From: Sphingomonas metalli
Lineage (GTDB): Bacteria; Pseudomonadota; Alphaproteobacteria; Sphingomonadales; Sphingomonadaceae
Assembly (NCBI RefSeq): GCF_014641735.1
Contig: NZ_BMIH01000003.1
Coordinates: forward strand, 744,001-808,000
DNA length: 64,000 bases
Direction: 5' to 3'
Position 1 is the stretch's first letter. Each line of letters opens with the position of its first letter. Below the pieces are notes generated by a model. It was not told the DNA's origin. It saw only the letters and a program-made list of their open reading frames with translations, and made no database searches. A program made the translations under genes and the position numbers. Positions 16,824-25,925 of the stretch are shown here, piece after piece.

Positions 16824-18056
16824 TCAATCGAAGCCGCGCTCCAGGAAGCCAGTGGCCATCGCGCAATGCAGCGCGATCCCCTTCGCCATGATACGCTCGT
16901 CGATCGTCATATGCGTGTTGTGCAGGGGCGGGTTCGTCGCCGGATCGGTCCCTTCCGGCGCCGCGCCGATAAAGGCCATCGCGCCCGGCATCTCTCGCAG
17001 GACGAAGGCGAAATCCTCGCCCCCCATCATCGGCGCGCGCATCGGCTGCCATGCGTCTTCGCCATCGAGCGCCACCGTCGCGCGGCGGAAGAGCTCGACC
17101 GCGCGCGGATCGTTCTGCGTCACGGGGTAGCCGGTATCGATCCACGCTTCCGCGCTCGCGCCATGCGCTGCGGCGATCCCCTCGACGATACGGTGGAACG
17201 CCTGATGCATGATCGCGCGCGTATCCTCCGACAGGGTGCGGAGCGTGCCGAGCAGTTCGACCGTGTCGGGGATGATGTTGTGCGCACCCGAGCCCGCCTT
17301 GATCGAGGTGATCGAGAGGACGGCGGGGTCGTGGACCGCGATGCGGCGCGCGATGAAGGTCTGGAGCGCCAGCACGATCTCGCAGGCGATCGGGGTCGGA
17401 TCGATATTCTCGTGCGGCATCGCCGCATGGCCGCCACGCCCGGTGATGCGGGCGTGGACCGTCTCCGCCGAGGCGAGAAGCGGGCCGTTGCGGGTCACCA
17501 CCGCGCCCATCGGCATGTTGGGCGAGATATGGAGCGCAAAGGCGGCATCGGGTGCGGGATCGGCGAGCAGCCCGTCGTCGAGCATGTGCTTGGCGCCGTG
17601 ATAGCCTTCCTCGCCCGGCTGGAACATGAAGACGACCGTGCCGGGAAGGCTGTCCGCCCGCGCGCACAGCGCCTTGGCCGCGCCGACCAGCATCGCGGTG
17701 TGCGAATCGTGGCCGCAGGCGTGCATGCGGCCGGGAATCGTGCTGGCGAAGGTCAGCCCGGTTTCCTCCTGCATCGGCAGCGCGTCCATGTCGCCCCGCA
17801 GCAGCACGGTACGGCCATTGTCGCCTGCCCGGCCCTTCGGCCGCAGGATCGCGATCAGCCCGGTGGTGGAGGGACCTTCCCGAAACTCCAGCGGCAGTCC
17901 GGCGAGCGCCGCCTTGATCTTGGCGGTGGTCATCGGACAGTGGAGGCCGATCTCCGGCTCGGCATGGATCGCGCGGCGCAGCGCCACGGTCTCGCCGAGC
18001 AGCGCTTCGGCGCTGTCGGTCCAGTCTGCCACGGTGTCGGTATAGTCGAGGGACAT
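16824..18056 (-). CDS. M20-family metallo-amidohydrolase (hippurate / N-acyl amino acid hydrolase type)
   Basis: A cytoplasmic dinuclear metal amidohydrolase of 410 residues, M20D branch (HipO, IAA-amino acid hydrolase, ThermoL carboxypeptidase types). Metal-ligand and catalytic motifs are present: LRGDMDALPMQEETG, GRMHACGHDSHTAML, FMFQPGEEGYHGAKHML and, near the C-terminus, MMGGEDFAFVL. The dimerisation lid follows HARITGRGGHAAMPHENIDP. Substrate cannot be told from sequence; cleavage of N-acylated amino acids is the usual activity. The start MSLDYTD at 18056 has AAGGAAG upstream, inside the end of the preceding HerA-like gene, so the two genes are probably cotranscribed. Confidence 0.88.
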   Translation of the reverse strand: MSLDYTDTVADWTDSAEALLGETVALRRAIHAEPEIGLHCPMTTAKIKAALAGLPLEFREGPSTTGLIAILRPKGRAGDNGRTVLLRGDMDALPMQEETGLTFASTIPGRMHACGHDSHTAMLVGAAKALCARADSLPGTVVFMFQPGEEGYHGAKHMLDDGLLADPAPDAAFALHISPNMPMGAVVTRNGPLLASAETVHARITGRGGHAAMPHENIDPTPIACEIVLALQTFIARRIAVHDPAVLSITSIKAGSGAHNIIPDTVELLGTLRTLSEDTRAIMHQAFHRIVEGIAAAHGASAEAWIDTGYPVTQNDPRAVELFRRATVALDGEDAWQPMRAPMMGGEDFAFVLREMPGAMAFIGAAPEGTDPATNPPLHNTHMTIDERIMAKGIALHCAMATGFLERGFD

Positions 18057-18069
18057 GGAGTCGCTTCCT

Positions 18070-19737
18070 TCAGCCGCGGAAGAGGTTGCCGAGCACGCCA
18101 CGCGCGATCTGGCCGATCAGACCGCCGCCCGACGACCCGCCCCGCCCCCGCGAGCTGGTGCCGAACACCTGCTTGCCGATCTCGTTGGCCACCTGCCGCC
18201 CGATCGAGGAACTGGCGGAGCGCGCGGCGGAACTGGCCATCTTGGTCCAGGGATTGTTCGCCACCTCGCGCTCGGCCTGACGCTGAGCCTGCGCGTCGAG
18301 CCGGGCCTGTCGATCCGCGTCTCGCTGCGCGGCCAAACGGGCCCGCTCAGCGTCCTTGGCGGCGCGGGCGTCGTCCTTGGCCTTCAGCGCGGCATCCTTC
18401 TCCGCCTGGTCCGCCGCCTTGGCGGCAGCCGCGGCGGCGGCGGCCTCGTTGGTCTTGGCGGCAAGGATCTCCTCGGCCGACTCCCGGTCGATGGCGTGGT
18501 CGTATTTGTCGCCGATCGCGTCGGTCTGGACTAGCACCTTACGCTCGTCGGGCGTGACGGGACCGACCCGGCTCTGCGGCGGCTTGATCAGCGTCCGCTC
18601 GACCGGCGAGGGAGATCCATCGGGCTGGAGCAGCGACACCAGCGCTTCGCCCACCTTGAGCTCGGTGATGGCGGTCGCGACGTCGACGCCGGGATTGGCG
18701 CGGAACGTCTCCGCTGCCGCGCGCACCGCCGCCTGATCGCGCGGGGTGAAGGCGCGCAGGGCATGCTGGACGCGGTTGCCGAGCTGGCCGGCCACCTTGT
18801 CGGGGATATCGAGCGGGTTCTGGGTGATGAAGTAGATGCCGACACCCTTGGAGCGGATCAGCCGCACGACCTGTTCGATTTTGTCGAGCAGCGCGTCGGG
18901 CGCCTCGTCGAACAGCAGATGGGCTTCGTCGAAGAAGAAGGCCATGACCGGCTTGTCGGGATCGCCCACCTCGGGCAGCTGCTCGAACAGCTCGCTGAGC
19001 AGCCAGAGGAGGAAGGTGGCGTAAAGCTTCGGGCTCGCCATCAGCTTGTCGGCGGCGAGGATGTTGACCACGCCGCGCCCGCTGTCGTCGAGGCGGATCA
19101 TGTCCGTCAACTCCAGCGCCGGCTCGCCGAAGAAATGTTCGCCACCCTGCGACCGCAGCTGGAGCAGCGCGCGCTGGATCGCGCCGACCGATTGTTTGGA
19201 GACGTTGCCGTAGGTGGTGGTCAGCTCCTCCGCGCGCTCGGCGCAATGGGCGAGCAGTGCCTGGAGATCGTCGAGGTCGAGGAGCAGCAGCCCCTCCTTG
19301 TCGGCGAGGTGGAAGGCGATGGTGAGGACGCCTTCCTGCACCTCGTTGAGCGCCATGAGCCGGGCGAGGAGCAGCGGACCCATTTCGCTGACCGTGGCGC
19401 GGACGGGATGGCCCTGCTCGCCGAACAGATCCCAGAATTGCACGGGATTGTCCCGATAGGCCCAGTCGGCCTCTCCGACCTCTTGCGCACGGGCGGCGAA
19501 GGTCGCGTGCATCTTGCCGGTCGGCGATCCCGCCATGGCGAGGCCGGACAGATCGCCCTTCACATCGGCGACGAAGCAGGGAACCCCCGCCGCCGAGAAG
19601 CCCTCGACGATGCCCTGGAGCGTCACCGTCTTGCCGGTGCCGGTCGCGCCCGCGATCAGCCCGTGACGGTTGGCGCGGCGAAGCTCGATGGCCTGCGGCT
19701 TGCCGCCGCCCAGGCCGATGAAGATAGCGTCGGTCAT
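18070..19737 (-). CDS. HerA-like bipolar helicase/ATPase, DUF853 (YjgR) family
   Basis: A 555-residue P-loop ATPase related to the HerA/FtsK superfamily. Walker A is [10 protein letters not shown] (about residues 29-38) and Walker B is [13 protein letters not shown] (about 280-292). An arginine-finger region follows [16 protein letters not shown]. The RecA-like core ends near residue 400; the last 150 residues are a long Ala/Lys/Glu/Arg coiled coil and a Ser/Gly-rich end ([10 protein letters not shown]) closing with LGNLFRG. E. coli YjgR is the best-known relative, without a settled function. No NurA partner gene is adjacent. Thirteen bases separate it from the downstream M20 gene. Confidence 0.87.
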   Translation of the reverse strand: MTDAIFIGLGGGKPQAIELRRANRHGLIAGATGTGKTVTLQGIVEGFSAAGVPCFVADVKGDLSGLAMAGSPTGKMHATFAARAQEVGEADWAYRDNPVQFWDLFGEQGHPVRATVSEMGPLLLARLMALNEVQEGVLTIAFHLADKEGLLLLDLDDLQALLAHCAERAEELTTTYGNVSKQSVGAIQRALLQLRSQGGEHFFGEPALELTDMIRLDDSGRGVVNILAADKLMASPKLYATFLLWLLSELFEQLPEVGDPDKPVMAFFFDEAHLLFDEAPDALLDKIEQVVRLIRSKGVGIYFITQNPLDIPDKVAGQLGNRVQHALRAFTPRDQAAVRAAAETFRANPGVDVATAITELKVGEALVSLLQPDGSPSPVERTLIKPPQSRVGPVTPDERKVLVQTDAIGDKYDHAIDRESAEEILAAKTNEAAAAAAAAKAADQAEKDAALKAKDDARAAKDAERARLAAQRDADRQARLDAQAQRQAEREVANNPWTKMASSAARSASSSIGRQVANEIGKQVFGTSSRGRGGSSGGGLIGQIARGVLGNLFRG

Positions 19738-19765
19738 CGACGCGAACTCTACTGCGCGGACCGGT

Positions 19766-19806
19766 CAAAAGAAAAGGGCCGCCATCCGGGTTTCGGAGGG
19801 CGGCCC
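19766..19806 (-). terminator. Rho-independent terminator of hflK-hflC-degP
   Basis: On minus, GGGCCGCC (19806-19799) pairs with GGCGGCCC (19783-19776) and is followed by TTTTCTTTT. It lies 134 bp past the degP stop and just before the HerA-like gene start, so it closes the protease operon. Confidence 0.8.
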
Positions 19807-19820
19807 CGGTCCTATGCTCA

Positions 19821-19926
19821 CCGTTCGCGCTGAGGAGGCATCGAGCTTGCCGAAATGCCGTCTCGAAGGGCAGCTGCCCTTCGACGAGGCTTCGACTTCG
19901 CTCAGCCCCCCCTCGGGACGAACGAC
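19821..19926. repeat. Imperfect inverted repeat of the CGTTCG-TGCTGAG family
   Basis: The left arm CCGTTCGCGCTGAGGAGGCA (19821-) and the right arm CTTCGACTTCGCTCAG followed by GGACGAACG near 19926 are inverted copies of the element seen at 38222-38290, with extra GAAGGGCAGCTGCCCTTC palindrome in the middle. Confidence 0.6.
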
Positions 19927-19939
19927 GACGCGCGCGGCC

Positions 19940-21466
19940 TCAGCTCTTCAGGCGCAGCGGCACGAAGGCTGGATTGCCGCGTCCGCGCTGGACGAGGGCA
20001 AGGACCTGCGGACGGTTGGCCGCCTTGGCCTGCGCCACGACCTGCGTCATGTCGCCCGAGCTGCGTACCGGCACTCCGTTGATTGCGGAGATCACGTCGC
20101 CGCGGCGCAGCTTGCCGGCCGCGTCGCTCGACGGATCGACCTGCGCGACGACGACGCCCTGCACGGTCGAGTCGACGCCGATCTGTCGCGCGATCGCCGG
20201 GGTGAGCGGCTGCACGACGAGCCCGAGCGCGCTCGACGCCGGCACGGCCTGGGTCGGCGCATCATCCCCGCCCGAGAAGTCGTCACCCTGCCCGGTCAGC
20301 GCCGCCAGTTCCTGGTTGGAAGGCCGCGCCGCGACGGTGACGTTCACCGTCTGCGGACGGCCGTTGCGCAGCACGTCGAGACGGGCGGTCTGCCCCGGCT
20401 GGACGTTGGCGACGAGATAGGACAGCGTCGTATCCGGCGTCACGGTCTGGCCGTTGACCTTGGTCACGACGTCGCCCGGGCGCAGCCCCGCCTTGCCAGC
20501 CGGACCGTCTGCCGTCACGCCGGCGATCAGCTCGCCCTGGTTCTTGGGGATGCCCAGCGCCGCGGCGGCATCGTCGTCCACCCCGCCGCCCAGCGTCACG
20601 CCCAGATAGCCGCGCTGGATCTTCACGCCCTTCATCAGCTTGTCGATGATCGGCTTGGCCTCTTCGGCCGGGATGGCGAAGCCGATGCCGATATTACCGC
20701 CCGACTGCGAGAAGATCTGGCTGTTGATGCCGATCACGTCGCCGTTCAGGTTGAACATCGGGCCGCCGGAATTGCCCTGGTTGATCGAGGCGTCGGTCTG
20801 GATGAACCGGTCATAGGCGCCGCCCTGCCCGGTCACGCGATGCACCGCCGAGACGATGCCTGCGGTCACCGAACCGCCGAGGCCGAACGGATTGCCGATC
20901 GCGACCACCCAGTCACCCGGACGCGCCCGCGCCGAGTCGCCGAACTTCACATAGGGCAGGTTCGCCGCGTCGATCTTGAGCAGCGCGAGGTCGGAAGCCT
21001 CGTCGCGGCCGATCAGCCGGGCGGTATATTCCTTGCGGTCGGGCAGCGTGACGGTGATCGACTCGACGGTGGCGCCCTGCGCCGGCGCGACGACGTGATT
21101 GTTGGTCACGACATAGCCATCGGCCGAGATGATGAAGCCCGATCCGAGCGACTGGCCCTCCCGCTTCTGCGGGCGGCCGTTCTGCCCCTGCTGCTGGCCG
21201 AAGAACTGCTCGAACGGCGTGCCGGCGAACGGATTGGTCTGCTGCTGCGGAACCTGGATGCTCTGCTTGGTCGAGATGTTGACCACCGCAGGCTGAAGCC
21301 GCGCAACCATGTCGGCGAAGCTCCCCGGCGCACCGGCACGGGGTGCGGCCGCCTGGATGGCGCCGGGCTCGTTCTGCGCGGTCTGTGCGGTACCCGGCTG
21401 GAGGGCGAGGGTCGCGGTCGCGCCGCCGAGCAATAGGGCACCGGTAATGGCGTATGCGTAGCGCAC
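19940..21466 (-). CDS. degP: Periplasmic serine protease/chaperone DegP (HtrA family, Do)
   Basis: HtrA protease for misfolded envelope proteins, 508 residues. The N-terminus is a signal or anchor helix (VRYAYAITGALLLGGATATL). The trypsin-like domain shows the full triad: His in VVTNNHVVAPA, Asp in DEASDLALLKI and Ser in INQGNSGGPMFN. Two PDZ domains follow, the first with GYLGVTLGG (about residue 275) and the second with SALGLVVQPLTPAIARQIGV (about 390). The GTG start at 21466 is preferred because AGAGGAA precedes it; the frame is open for 150 further codons into the hflC region but lacks a leader there. It is 85 bp downstream of hflC, the usual alphaproteobacterial order. Confidence 0.95.
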   Translation of the reverse strand: MRYAYAITGALLLGGATATLALQPGTAQTAQNEPGAIQAAAPRAGAPGSFADMVARLQPAVVNISTKQSIQVPQQQTNPFAGTPFEQFFGQQQGQNGRPQKREGQSLGSGFIISADGYVVTNNHVVAPAQGATVESITVTLPDRKEYTARLIGRDEASDLALLKIDAANLPYVKFGDSARARPGDWVVAIGNPFGLGGSVTAGIVSAVHRVTGQGGAYDRFIQTDASINQGNSGGPMFNLNGDVIGINSQIFSQSGGNIGIGFAIPAEEAKPIIDKLMKGVKIQRGYLGVTLGGGVDDDAAAALGIPKNQGELIAGVTADGPAGKAGLRPGDVVTKVNGQTVTPDTTLSYLVANVQPGQTARLDVLRNGRPQTVNVTVAARPSNQELAALTGQGDDFSGGDDAPTQAVPASSALGLVVQPLTPAIARQIGVDSTVQGVVVAQVDPSSDAAGKLRRGDVISAINGVPVRSSGDMTQVVAQAKAANRPQVLALVQRGRGNPAFVPLRLKS

Positions 21467-21551
21467 TGTATTCAGTTCCTCTCGTTCGTCGTTCGAACCC
21501 GGCGGCTTGTCGCCGAAATCGGCTGAACGATGGTTGAATATGAACGGACGG

Positions 21552-22418
21552 TCAGCGTCCCCGTCCCTCGAACTCACGTAGATACGAATTGTTCGGAGAC
21601 AAGATGATCTGCGTCGCTCCATGGCCATCTGTATTGCCATCGGCCGCGAAGGTTCGGCGGTAGGACTGCATCGCACGATAGAAGTCGTAGAAATCGGCAT
21701 CCTTGCCAAAGCTTTGAGCATAGATGCGGGCGGCCGTCGCATCCGCATCGGCCTGGACGATACGGGCCTGGCGCTGTCCCTCGGCGGCGATGGTGATCGC
21801 CTCCTGCTGGCGCGCGGTCTGCATCCGGCGCAGCGCGCTTTCGAGCGGCGTGCCCTCCGGAAGCTCGGCCTCCTTGATGCGCACGTCGACGATCTCGACA
21901 CCATAGCGGTGCGCACGCCGGTCGAGGCTGTCCTGGATCGCGTCCATCACCTCTCCCCGTTCCGGGCTGAGCAGCGCGGTGAACGGCACCTTGCCCAGTT
22001 CGTTGCGGAGCGTCGAGCCGAACAGCGGACGCAGCTGGTTGGCGACATTCTCTTCATTGCCGGCGGTCGCGATCATCAGCCGCGGATCGACGACCCGAAA
22101 GCGCGCGAAGGCGCCGACGTTGAGCCGCAGCTGGTCGTTGGAGAGGACCTGCGTATTCTCGAGATCAAGGTCAAGCACGCGCTTGTCGACCCACACAATC
22201 CTATCGAGAAAGGGCACGCGCACGATCAGCCCCGCGCCCGAGCTGCCGATCGTCTGCCCCGCCTCGTAGCGGTTCACGACGCGGATCGGCTGGGCCAGGC
22301 GATAGATCACCGCCTGCTTGGTTTCCGGCACGATGGAGAAGGTCGCCGCCGCCAGGATGACGACCAGCAGCGCGGCGATGCCGAGCGCGACGGGATTGCG
22401 CCAGAGGGCGGGGTTCAC
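21552..22418 (-). CDS. hflC: HflC, membrane protease modulator (SPFH/prohibitin family)
   Basis: Partner of HflK in the large periplasm-facing complex that encloses and modulates FtsH. The 288 residues comprise one N-terminal membrane helix (VALGIAALLVVILAAATF), the SPFH/band 7 domain (FSIVPETKQAVIYRLAQPIR through about residue 200), and a coiled-coil helix with ARQQEAITIAAEGQRQARIV. The C-terminus carries the HflC-type FYDFYRAMQSYRR and SPNNSYLREF segments. The GTG start at 22418 overlaps the hflK stop (GTGA), so translation is coupled. Confidence 0.95.
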   Translation of the reverse strand: MNPALWRNPVALGIAALLVVILAAATFSIVPETKQAVIYRLAQPIRVVNRYEAGQTIGSSGAGLIVRVPFLDRIVWVDKRVLDLDLENTQVLSNDQLRLNVGAFARFRVVDPRLMIATAGNEENVANQLRPLFGSTLRNELGKVPFTALLSPERGEVMDAIQDSLDRRAHRYGVEIVDVRIKEAELPEGTPLESALRRMQTARQQEAITIAAEGQRQARIVQADADATAARIYAQSFGKDADFYDFYRAMQSYRRTFAADGNTDGHGATQIILSPNNSYLREFEGRGR

Positions 22419-23503
22419 TGCGCGCCTCCCTGCTGGGGCGCGGGCGTCGGCTCGGCCACCTGGCGCGCATTGGGCACGGGCAGATAGGGAACGACGCCCT
22501 GCGGCTCGACGATCGTCTTGTTCGACTTGGCCAGCACGGCCTCCATGGTCTCGTAATACATGCGCCGGCGGGTGACCTCCGGCGAGAGGCGATACTGTTC
22601 GTACACCCGGTCGAAGGCGGCGGCCTCACCCTGCGCGGAGGCAATCACCTGCTGGGCGTAGGAGCGCGCCTTGTTGACCGCGCCCACCGCCTCCTGCTGG
22701 GCGGCAGTCACCTTGTTGAAGTCGTCGACGATCTGCTGGGGTGCGGCGGCACGGTTGATCGACACGTCCTGGATCCTGACGCCGGAGCGATAGGAGTTGA
22801 GGATCGCCTGCATCGTCTCGGCGACACGCTGCTCGATCGTAGTGCGGCCGGCGCCGAGTGCCTGATCGAGCGTGGTCGTCGCCACGACCGCCCGCATCGC
22901 GCTCTCCGCCGCCGCGCGCACCGTCTCCTCCGGCTCGGCGAGCTGGAAGACGAAGTCGCGCGGATCGGCGACGTTCCAGCGCACCGAATAGGTCAGGTCG
23001 ACGATGTTCTGGTCGCCCGTCAGGGTCAGGTTGACCCCGTCGCCGCGCGGAAAATTCTCGATGCGGACGCGCTGCACGTCGACCGTCTCGACCCGCGCGA
23101 TCGGCGCGGGCGGGGTGAGCTGAAGCCCGGGTGCGAGCGTGCCGGCATAGCGACCGAAATAGGTAACGACGCCGCGTTGCTGGGCGCCGATCTGGTGGAT
23201 CGAGGTGAAGACCAGCCAAGCGCCGACGAGCAACGCGGTGCCGATCGCCCAGAGCAGCCGCGGGCTGGCGCCGGAGGGCAGGCCCGGAAAACCGCCATTG
23301 CCGCCACCGCCGCCCGACCCGCGAGCCTTTTTGAGGAACTCGTCGAGCGCCGTCGGCTTGGCGGGGCCGCGCCGGCCGCCAGGCGGGAGCGACCAGGGAT
23401 TGCGCGGGCCCTCCCCGTCGCCGTCGCCCTGGCCCCAGGGGCCCTTGGCATTGTCCGAAGCGAGGATAATTCGGCGCTTCCCCCAGCGCGGCAGGATGGT
23501 CAT
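22415..23503 (-). CDS. hflK: HflK, membrane protease modulator (SPFH/prohibitin family)
   Basis: SPFH-domain subunit that assembles with HflC around FtsH. After a Gly-rich cytoplasmic N-terminus with the family's GPWG and NPWS motifs comes a membrane helix (LLWAIGTALLVGAWLVF, about residues 84-100). The band 7 domain follows (GAQQRGVVTYFGRYAGTLAP) and then the AQQEAVGAVNKARSYAQQVI coiled coil. Length about 362. The start is uncertain: the ATG at 23503 has AGGAGG directly abutting it, too close for a normal site, so initiation may be elsewhere nearby (an upstream TTG would give 14 more residues). First gene of hflK-hflC-degP; divergent from the Mrp gene. Confidence 0.92.
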   Translation of the reverse strand: MTILPRWGKRRIILASDNAKGPWGQGDGDGEGPRNPWSLPPGGRRGPAKPTALDEFLKKARGSGGGGGNGGFPGLPSGASPRLLWAIGTALLVGAWLVFTSIHQIGAQQRGVVTYFGRYAGTLAPGLQLTPPAPIARVETVDVQRVRIENFPRGDGVNLTLTGDQNIVDLTYSVRWNVADPRDFVFQLAEPEETVRAAAESAMRAVVATTTLDQALGAGRTTIEQRVAETMQAILNSYRSGVRIQDVSINRAAAPQQIVDDFNKVTAAQQEAVGAVNKARSYAQQVIASAQGEAAAFDRVYEQYRLSPEVTRRRMYYETMEAVLAKSNKTIVEPQGVVPYLPVPNARQVAEPTPAPQQGGAQ

Positions 23504-23573
23504 CCTCCTTCTATAGGAAGGGCGGCCACCGAAAAACAGTGGCAAGCGTGCGCCGTCGCCCTATCTGCCGCGC

Positions 23574-24509
23574 ATGGCAGATACGGGATCGGTGAAGGCG
23601 GCGATCGCCGCGGTGGCGGGCACACGCGCGACGGTACGCCGGACGGGCGACAGGATCGGCGTGGTGCTGGACGCGACGGGCCTCGCCCCCGCCGCCCGCG
23701 ACGCGCTGGAGGCCGCGGTGAAGGCCGCCGCGCCCGAGGCGCGCGTCATCGTCACCGCCGAGCGGGCGCAGCGCGCCCTGGTCGCAGTCGCCAGTGGCAA
23801 GGGCGGGGTCGGCAAATCGACGCTCGCCGCCAACCTCGCCATCGCGCTTGCGCGCGGCGGGCGGCAGGTCGGGCTGGTCGATGCCGATATCTATGGTCCG
23901 TCGCAGCCGCGGCTGATGGGTGTGGAAGGGAGCAGGCCCGAGGCGCTGGAGAAGCAATTGATCCCGGTCGCCACGCCCTGGGGCGTGCCGATCCTGTCGA
24001 TGGGCCAGCTCGTCGCGCCCGGTCAGGCGATCGCGTGGCGCGGGCCGATGGCGGCGGGGGCGCTCGGCCAGCTGGTCGAGGGGGCGTGGGGCGCGGCGGA
24101 CACGCTGCTGCTCGACCTGCCGCCCGGCACGGGTGACGTGCAGTTGACGATGGTCCAGAAATATCGCCCGGCCGGCGCGGTGATCGTCTCGACTCCGCAG
24201 GATCTGGCGCTGATCGACGCAACGCGCGCGATCGACCTGTTCACCAAGGCGGGTATCCCGATCATCGGGCTGGTCGAGAATATGGCCGGCTATGTCTGCC
24301 CGCATTGCGGCGAGGCGTCCGACCCCTTCGGGCAGGGCGGCGCAGAGGCGGCGGCGGCCGAGCTGGGAATCCCCTTTCTCGGCCGGGTGCCGCTCGAGCT
24401 GGCGATCCGCCGCGCCTCCGACGCCGGTGCGCCGCCGGCGGCGCACGGTGACGACCGCGTGTTCGCGCCGATCGCCGCGCGGGTGGCGGACTGGCTGGCG
24501 GCGCGCTGA
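23574..24509 (+). CDS. mrp: Mrp/ApbC-family Fe-S cluster carrier ATPase
   Basis: A 311-residue cytoplasmic P-loop ATPase of the Mrp/NBP35 family, which delivers Fe-S clusters to apoproteins. The deviant Walker A is ASGKGGVGKST (about residues 73-83). Downstream come LVDADIYGPSQPRLMG, LLLDLPPGTGDVQLT and the cluster-binding CxxC in GYVCPHCGE (about residue 240). The N-terminal 70 residues are only weakly like the DUF59/FSCA domain of canonical Mrp and seem degenerate. Divergent from hflK with a 70-bp gap, and no obvious Shine-Dalgarno before the ATG. Confidence 0.93.
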   Translation: MADTGSVKAAIAAVAGTRATVRRTGDRIGVVLDATGLAPAARDALEAAVKAAAPEARVIVTAERAQRALVAVASGKGGVGKSTLAANLAIALARGGRQVGLVDADIYGPSQPRLMGVEGSRPEALEKQLIPVATPWGVPILSMGQLVAPGQAIAWRGPMAAGALGQLVEGAWGAADTLLLDLPPGTGDVQLTMVQKYRPAGAVIVSTPQDLALIDATRAIDLFTKAGIPIIGLVENMAGYVCPHCGEASDPFGQGGAEAAAAELGIPFLGRVPLELAIRRASDAGAPPAAHGDDRVFAPIAARVADWLAAR

Positions 24510-24563
24510 ACCGCGAGGCGCGCGTGGCGTTCTGCCCTGACCGACAGGAAAGGACGTGCCGCC

Positions 24564-24995
24564 ATGCCGCTCACCGACGATGCCGATCTGCGCGAGTTGC
24601 TGGAGAATGCGCGAACGATCGCGATGATCGGCGCGTCCGACCGGCCGAACCGCCCCTCCTTTGGCGTGATGGCGATGCTCCAGCGGCACGGCTATCGCGT
24701 GATCCCGGTCAATCCGCAGATCACCGGCGAGCATGTCCATGGCGAATTCGTGTTCCGCGACCTGTCGCAGCTGGGTGATCGGATCGACATCGTCGACATC
24801 TTCCGCAACTCCGCCGCCGCCGGCGAAGCGGTCGATCAGGCGATCGCGGCGGGGGCGAAGGCGGTGTGGATGCAGCTCGGCGTCGTCAACGAAGAGGCCA
24901 CGGCGCGCGCCGAGGCGGCTGGACTGAAAGTGGTGATGAATAGGTGCCCCGCGATCGAGATCCCGCGGCTGGGCGTGGCGCCGGTCGCCGGCTGA
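24564..24995 (+). CDS. CoA-binding domain protein (YccU family)
   Basis: A 143-residue single Rossmann-like CoA-binding domain. The nucleotide-binding turn is TIAMIGASDRPNRPSFGV (about residues 18-35). The conserved YRVIPVNPQITGE and VDIVDIFRNSAAAGE segments, WMQLGVVNEEATARAEAAGL and the closing NRCPAIEIPRL are typical of the YccU/Psp family related to succinyl-CoA ligase alpha subunits. Physiological role is unknown, possibly CoA or NADP sensing. AGGAAAGGA precedes the start. It follows the Mrp gene by 54 bp on the same strand. Confidence 0.88.
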   Translation: MPLTDDADLRELLENARTIAMIGASDRPNRPSFGVMAMLQRHGYRVIPVNPQITGEHVHGEFVFRDLSQLGDRIDIVDIFRNSAAAGEAVDQAIAAGAKAVWMQLGVVNEEATARAEAAGLKVVMNRCPAIEIPRLGVAPVAG

Positions 24996-25053
24996 TCGCC
25001 TTTACGTTACGCCGGTGGTACGGTAGATCGGCGACCTCCCCGGAGGACCGCCG

Positions 25054-25401
25054 ATGCTGCCGTTGCTGATGCTGATGCTGGCGACCGAACCGGAGGCGAT
25101 GGTCGATACCGCCCGCCGCCTGACCGCCGCAGATCCCGGTTGCCGGAAGAGTGCCGACAGCACCGACATCACCGTGTGCGGGCTGCGCAACGCCGACCGG
25201 TTCCGGGTGCCCTTCGTCGGCTATGACCCCGGCGATCCACGCGCGGAGAGCGTATCGGGCGAGCGGAACCGGCTGCTGGCGAAGACCGATAATTGTCAGG
25301 AGCGTCGCGCAATCCTCGTCGGTTGCGGCTTCGTCGGCGCGCATATGACGACCAGCGCCCGCGGCACCAGCGTGACCGGCGCACGGAAGCTGGCGCCGTG
25401 A
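25054..25401 (+). CDS. Small exported cysteine-containing protein, unknown function (upstream paralogue)
   Basis: A 115-residue protein beginning MLPLLMLMLATEPEAMVDTA, a short hydrophobic leader that could be a signal sequence. The body has four cysteines: CRKSADSTDITVCG (about residues 30-43) and, later, NCQERRAILVGCGFVG. The CxKSx..VxVCG pattern recurs in the next gene, so the two are probably paralogues. GGAGG lies 7 nt before the ATG. The stop overlaps the GTG of the next gene (GTGA). No named family recognised; similar pairs look sphingomonad-specific. Paired cysteines fit a disulfide-stabilised periplasmic protein. Confidence 0.7.
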   Translation: MLPLLMLMLATEPEAMVDTARRLTAADPGCRKSADSTDITVCGLRNADRFRVPFVGYDPGDPRAESVSGERNRLLAKTDNCQERRAILVGCGFVGAHMTTSARGTSVTGARKLAP

Positions 25402-25886
25402 TCGCCGCGGTGCTGCTGACACTGCAAGCCGCAACGCCCGCGGTGCGGCTGCCGCCGCCGGGCCCGCCGGAACGGATCGTGCTGCTCAATTGCCCGAAGA
25501 GTACGGGCGACGAGGTGGTGGTGTGCGGCGAATCAACCGACGCGCTGCCGCCGGAGGAACGCGGGTCGAAGGACCGGCCGCGGGCGTCGAACCCGGATAT
25601 GACCGGCATCGGTGCGCTGGCGGCGGCAGCGCCCGTCTGCGGAGCGCGACAGGGCGGGTGCGCGAGCGGCGTCAACCTGTTGGGTATGGGCACCGCGGCG
25701 GTGCGGCTGGTGGGCAAGCTGATCGATCCCGACAGCTGCTGCGACCAGCCGGGCGAAGCGACCAGTGTCGGCAAGCTGGTCGGCGACGTTGCCAAGGCCT
25801 TTCGGAAGAAGCCCGACAAGTCGCAGCGGGTCGCGATCGATCTGGACGCGCCCCCGCCGTCCACCGCGGGGAGGCTAACACCTTAG
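25398..25886 (+). CDS. Small exported cysteine-containing protein, unknown function (downstream paralogue)
   Basis: A 162-residue protein starting at the GTG that overlaps the previous stop. It begins with a signal-like VIAAVLLTLQAATPAVRL segment. The NCPKSTGDEVVVCG motif (about residues 33-46) parallels CRKSADSTDITVCG of the upstream gene; further cysteines occur in PVCGARQGGCASG and DSCCDQPG. The C-terminal third is a basic helix (KLVGDVAKAFRKKPDKSQ). The frame upstream of 25398 is also open, but the coupling and leader support this start. Function unknown. Confidence 0.68.
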   Translation: MIAAVLLTLQAATPAVRLPPPGPPERIVLLNCPKSTGDEVVVCGESTDALPPEERGSKDRPRASNPDMTGIGALAAAAPVCGARQGGCASGVNLLGMGTAAVRLVGKLIDPDSCCDQPGEATSVGKLVGDVAKAFRKKPDKSQRVAIDLDAPPPSTAGRLTP

Positions 25887-25925
25887 GCTGCCTCTTAACC
25901 CACCCGACGCCGTCCCAGCAAAGGC

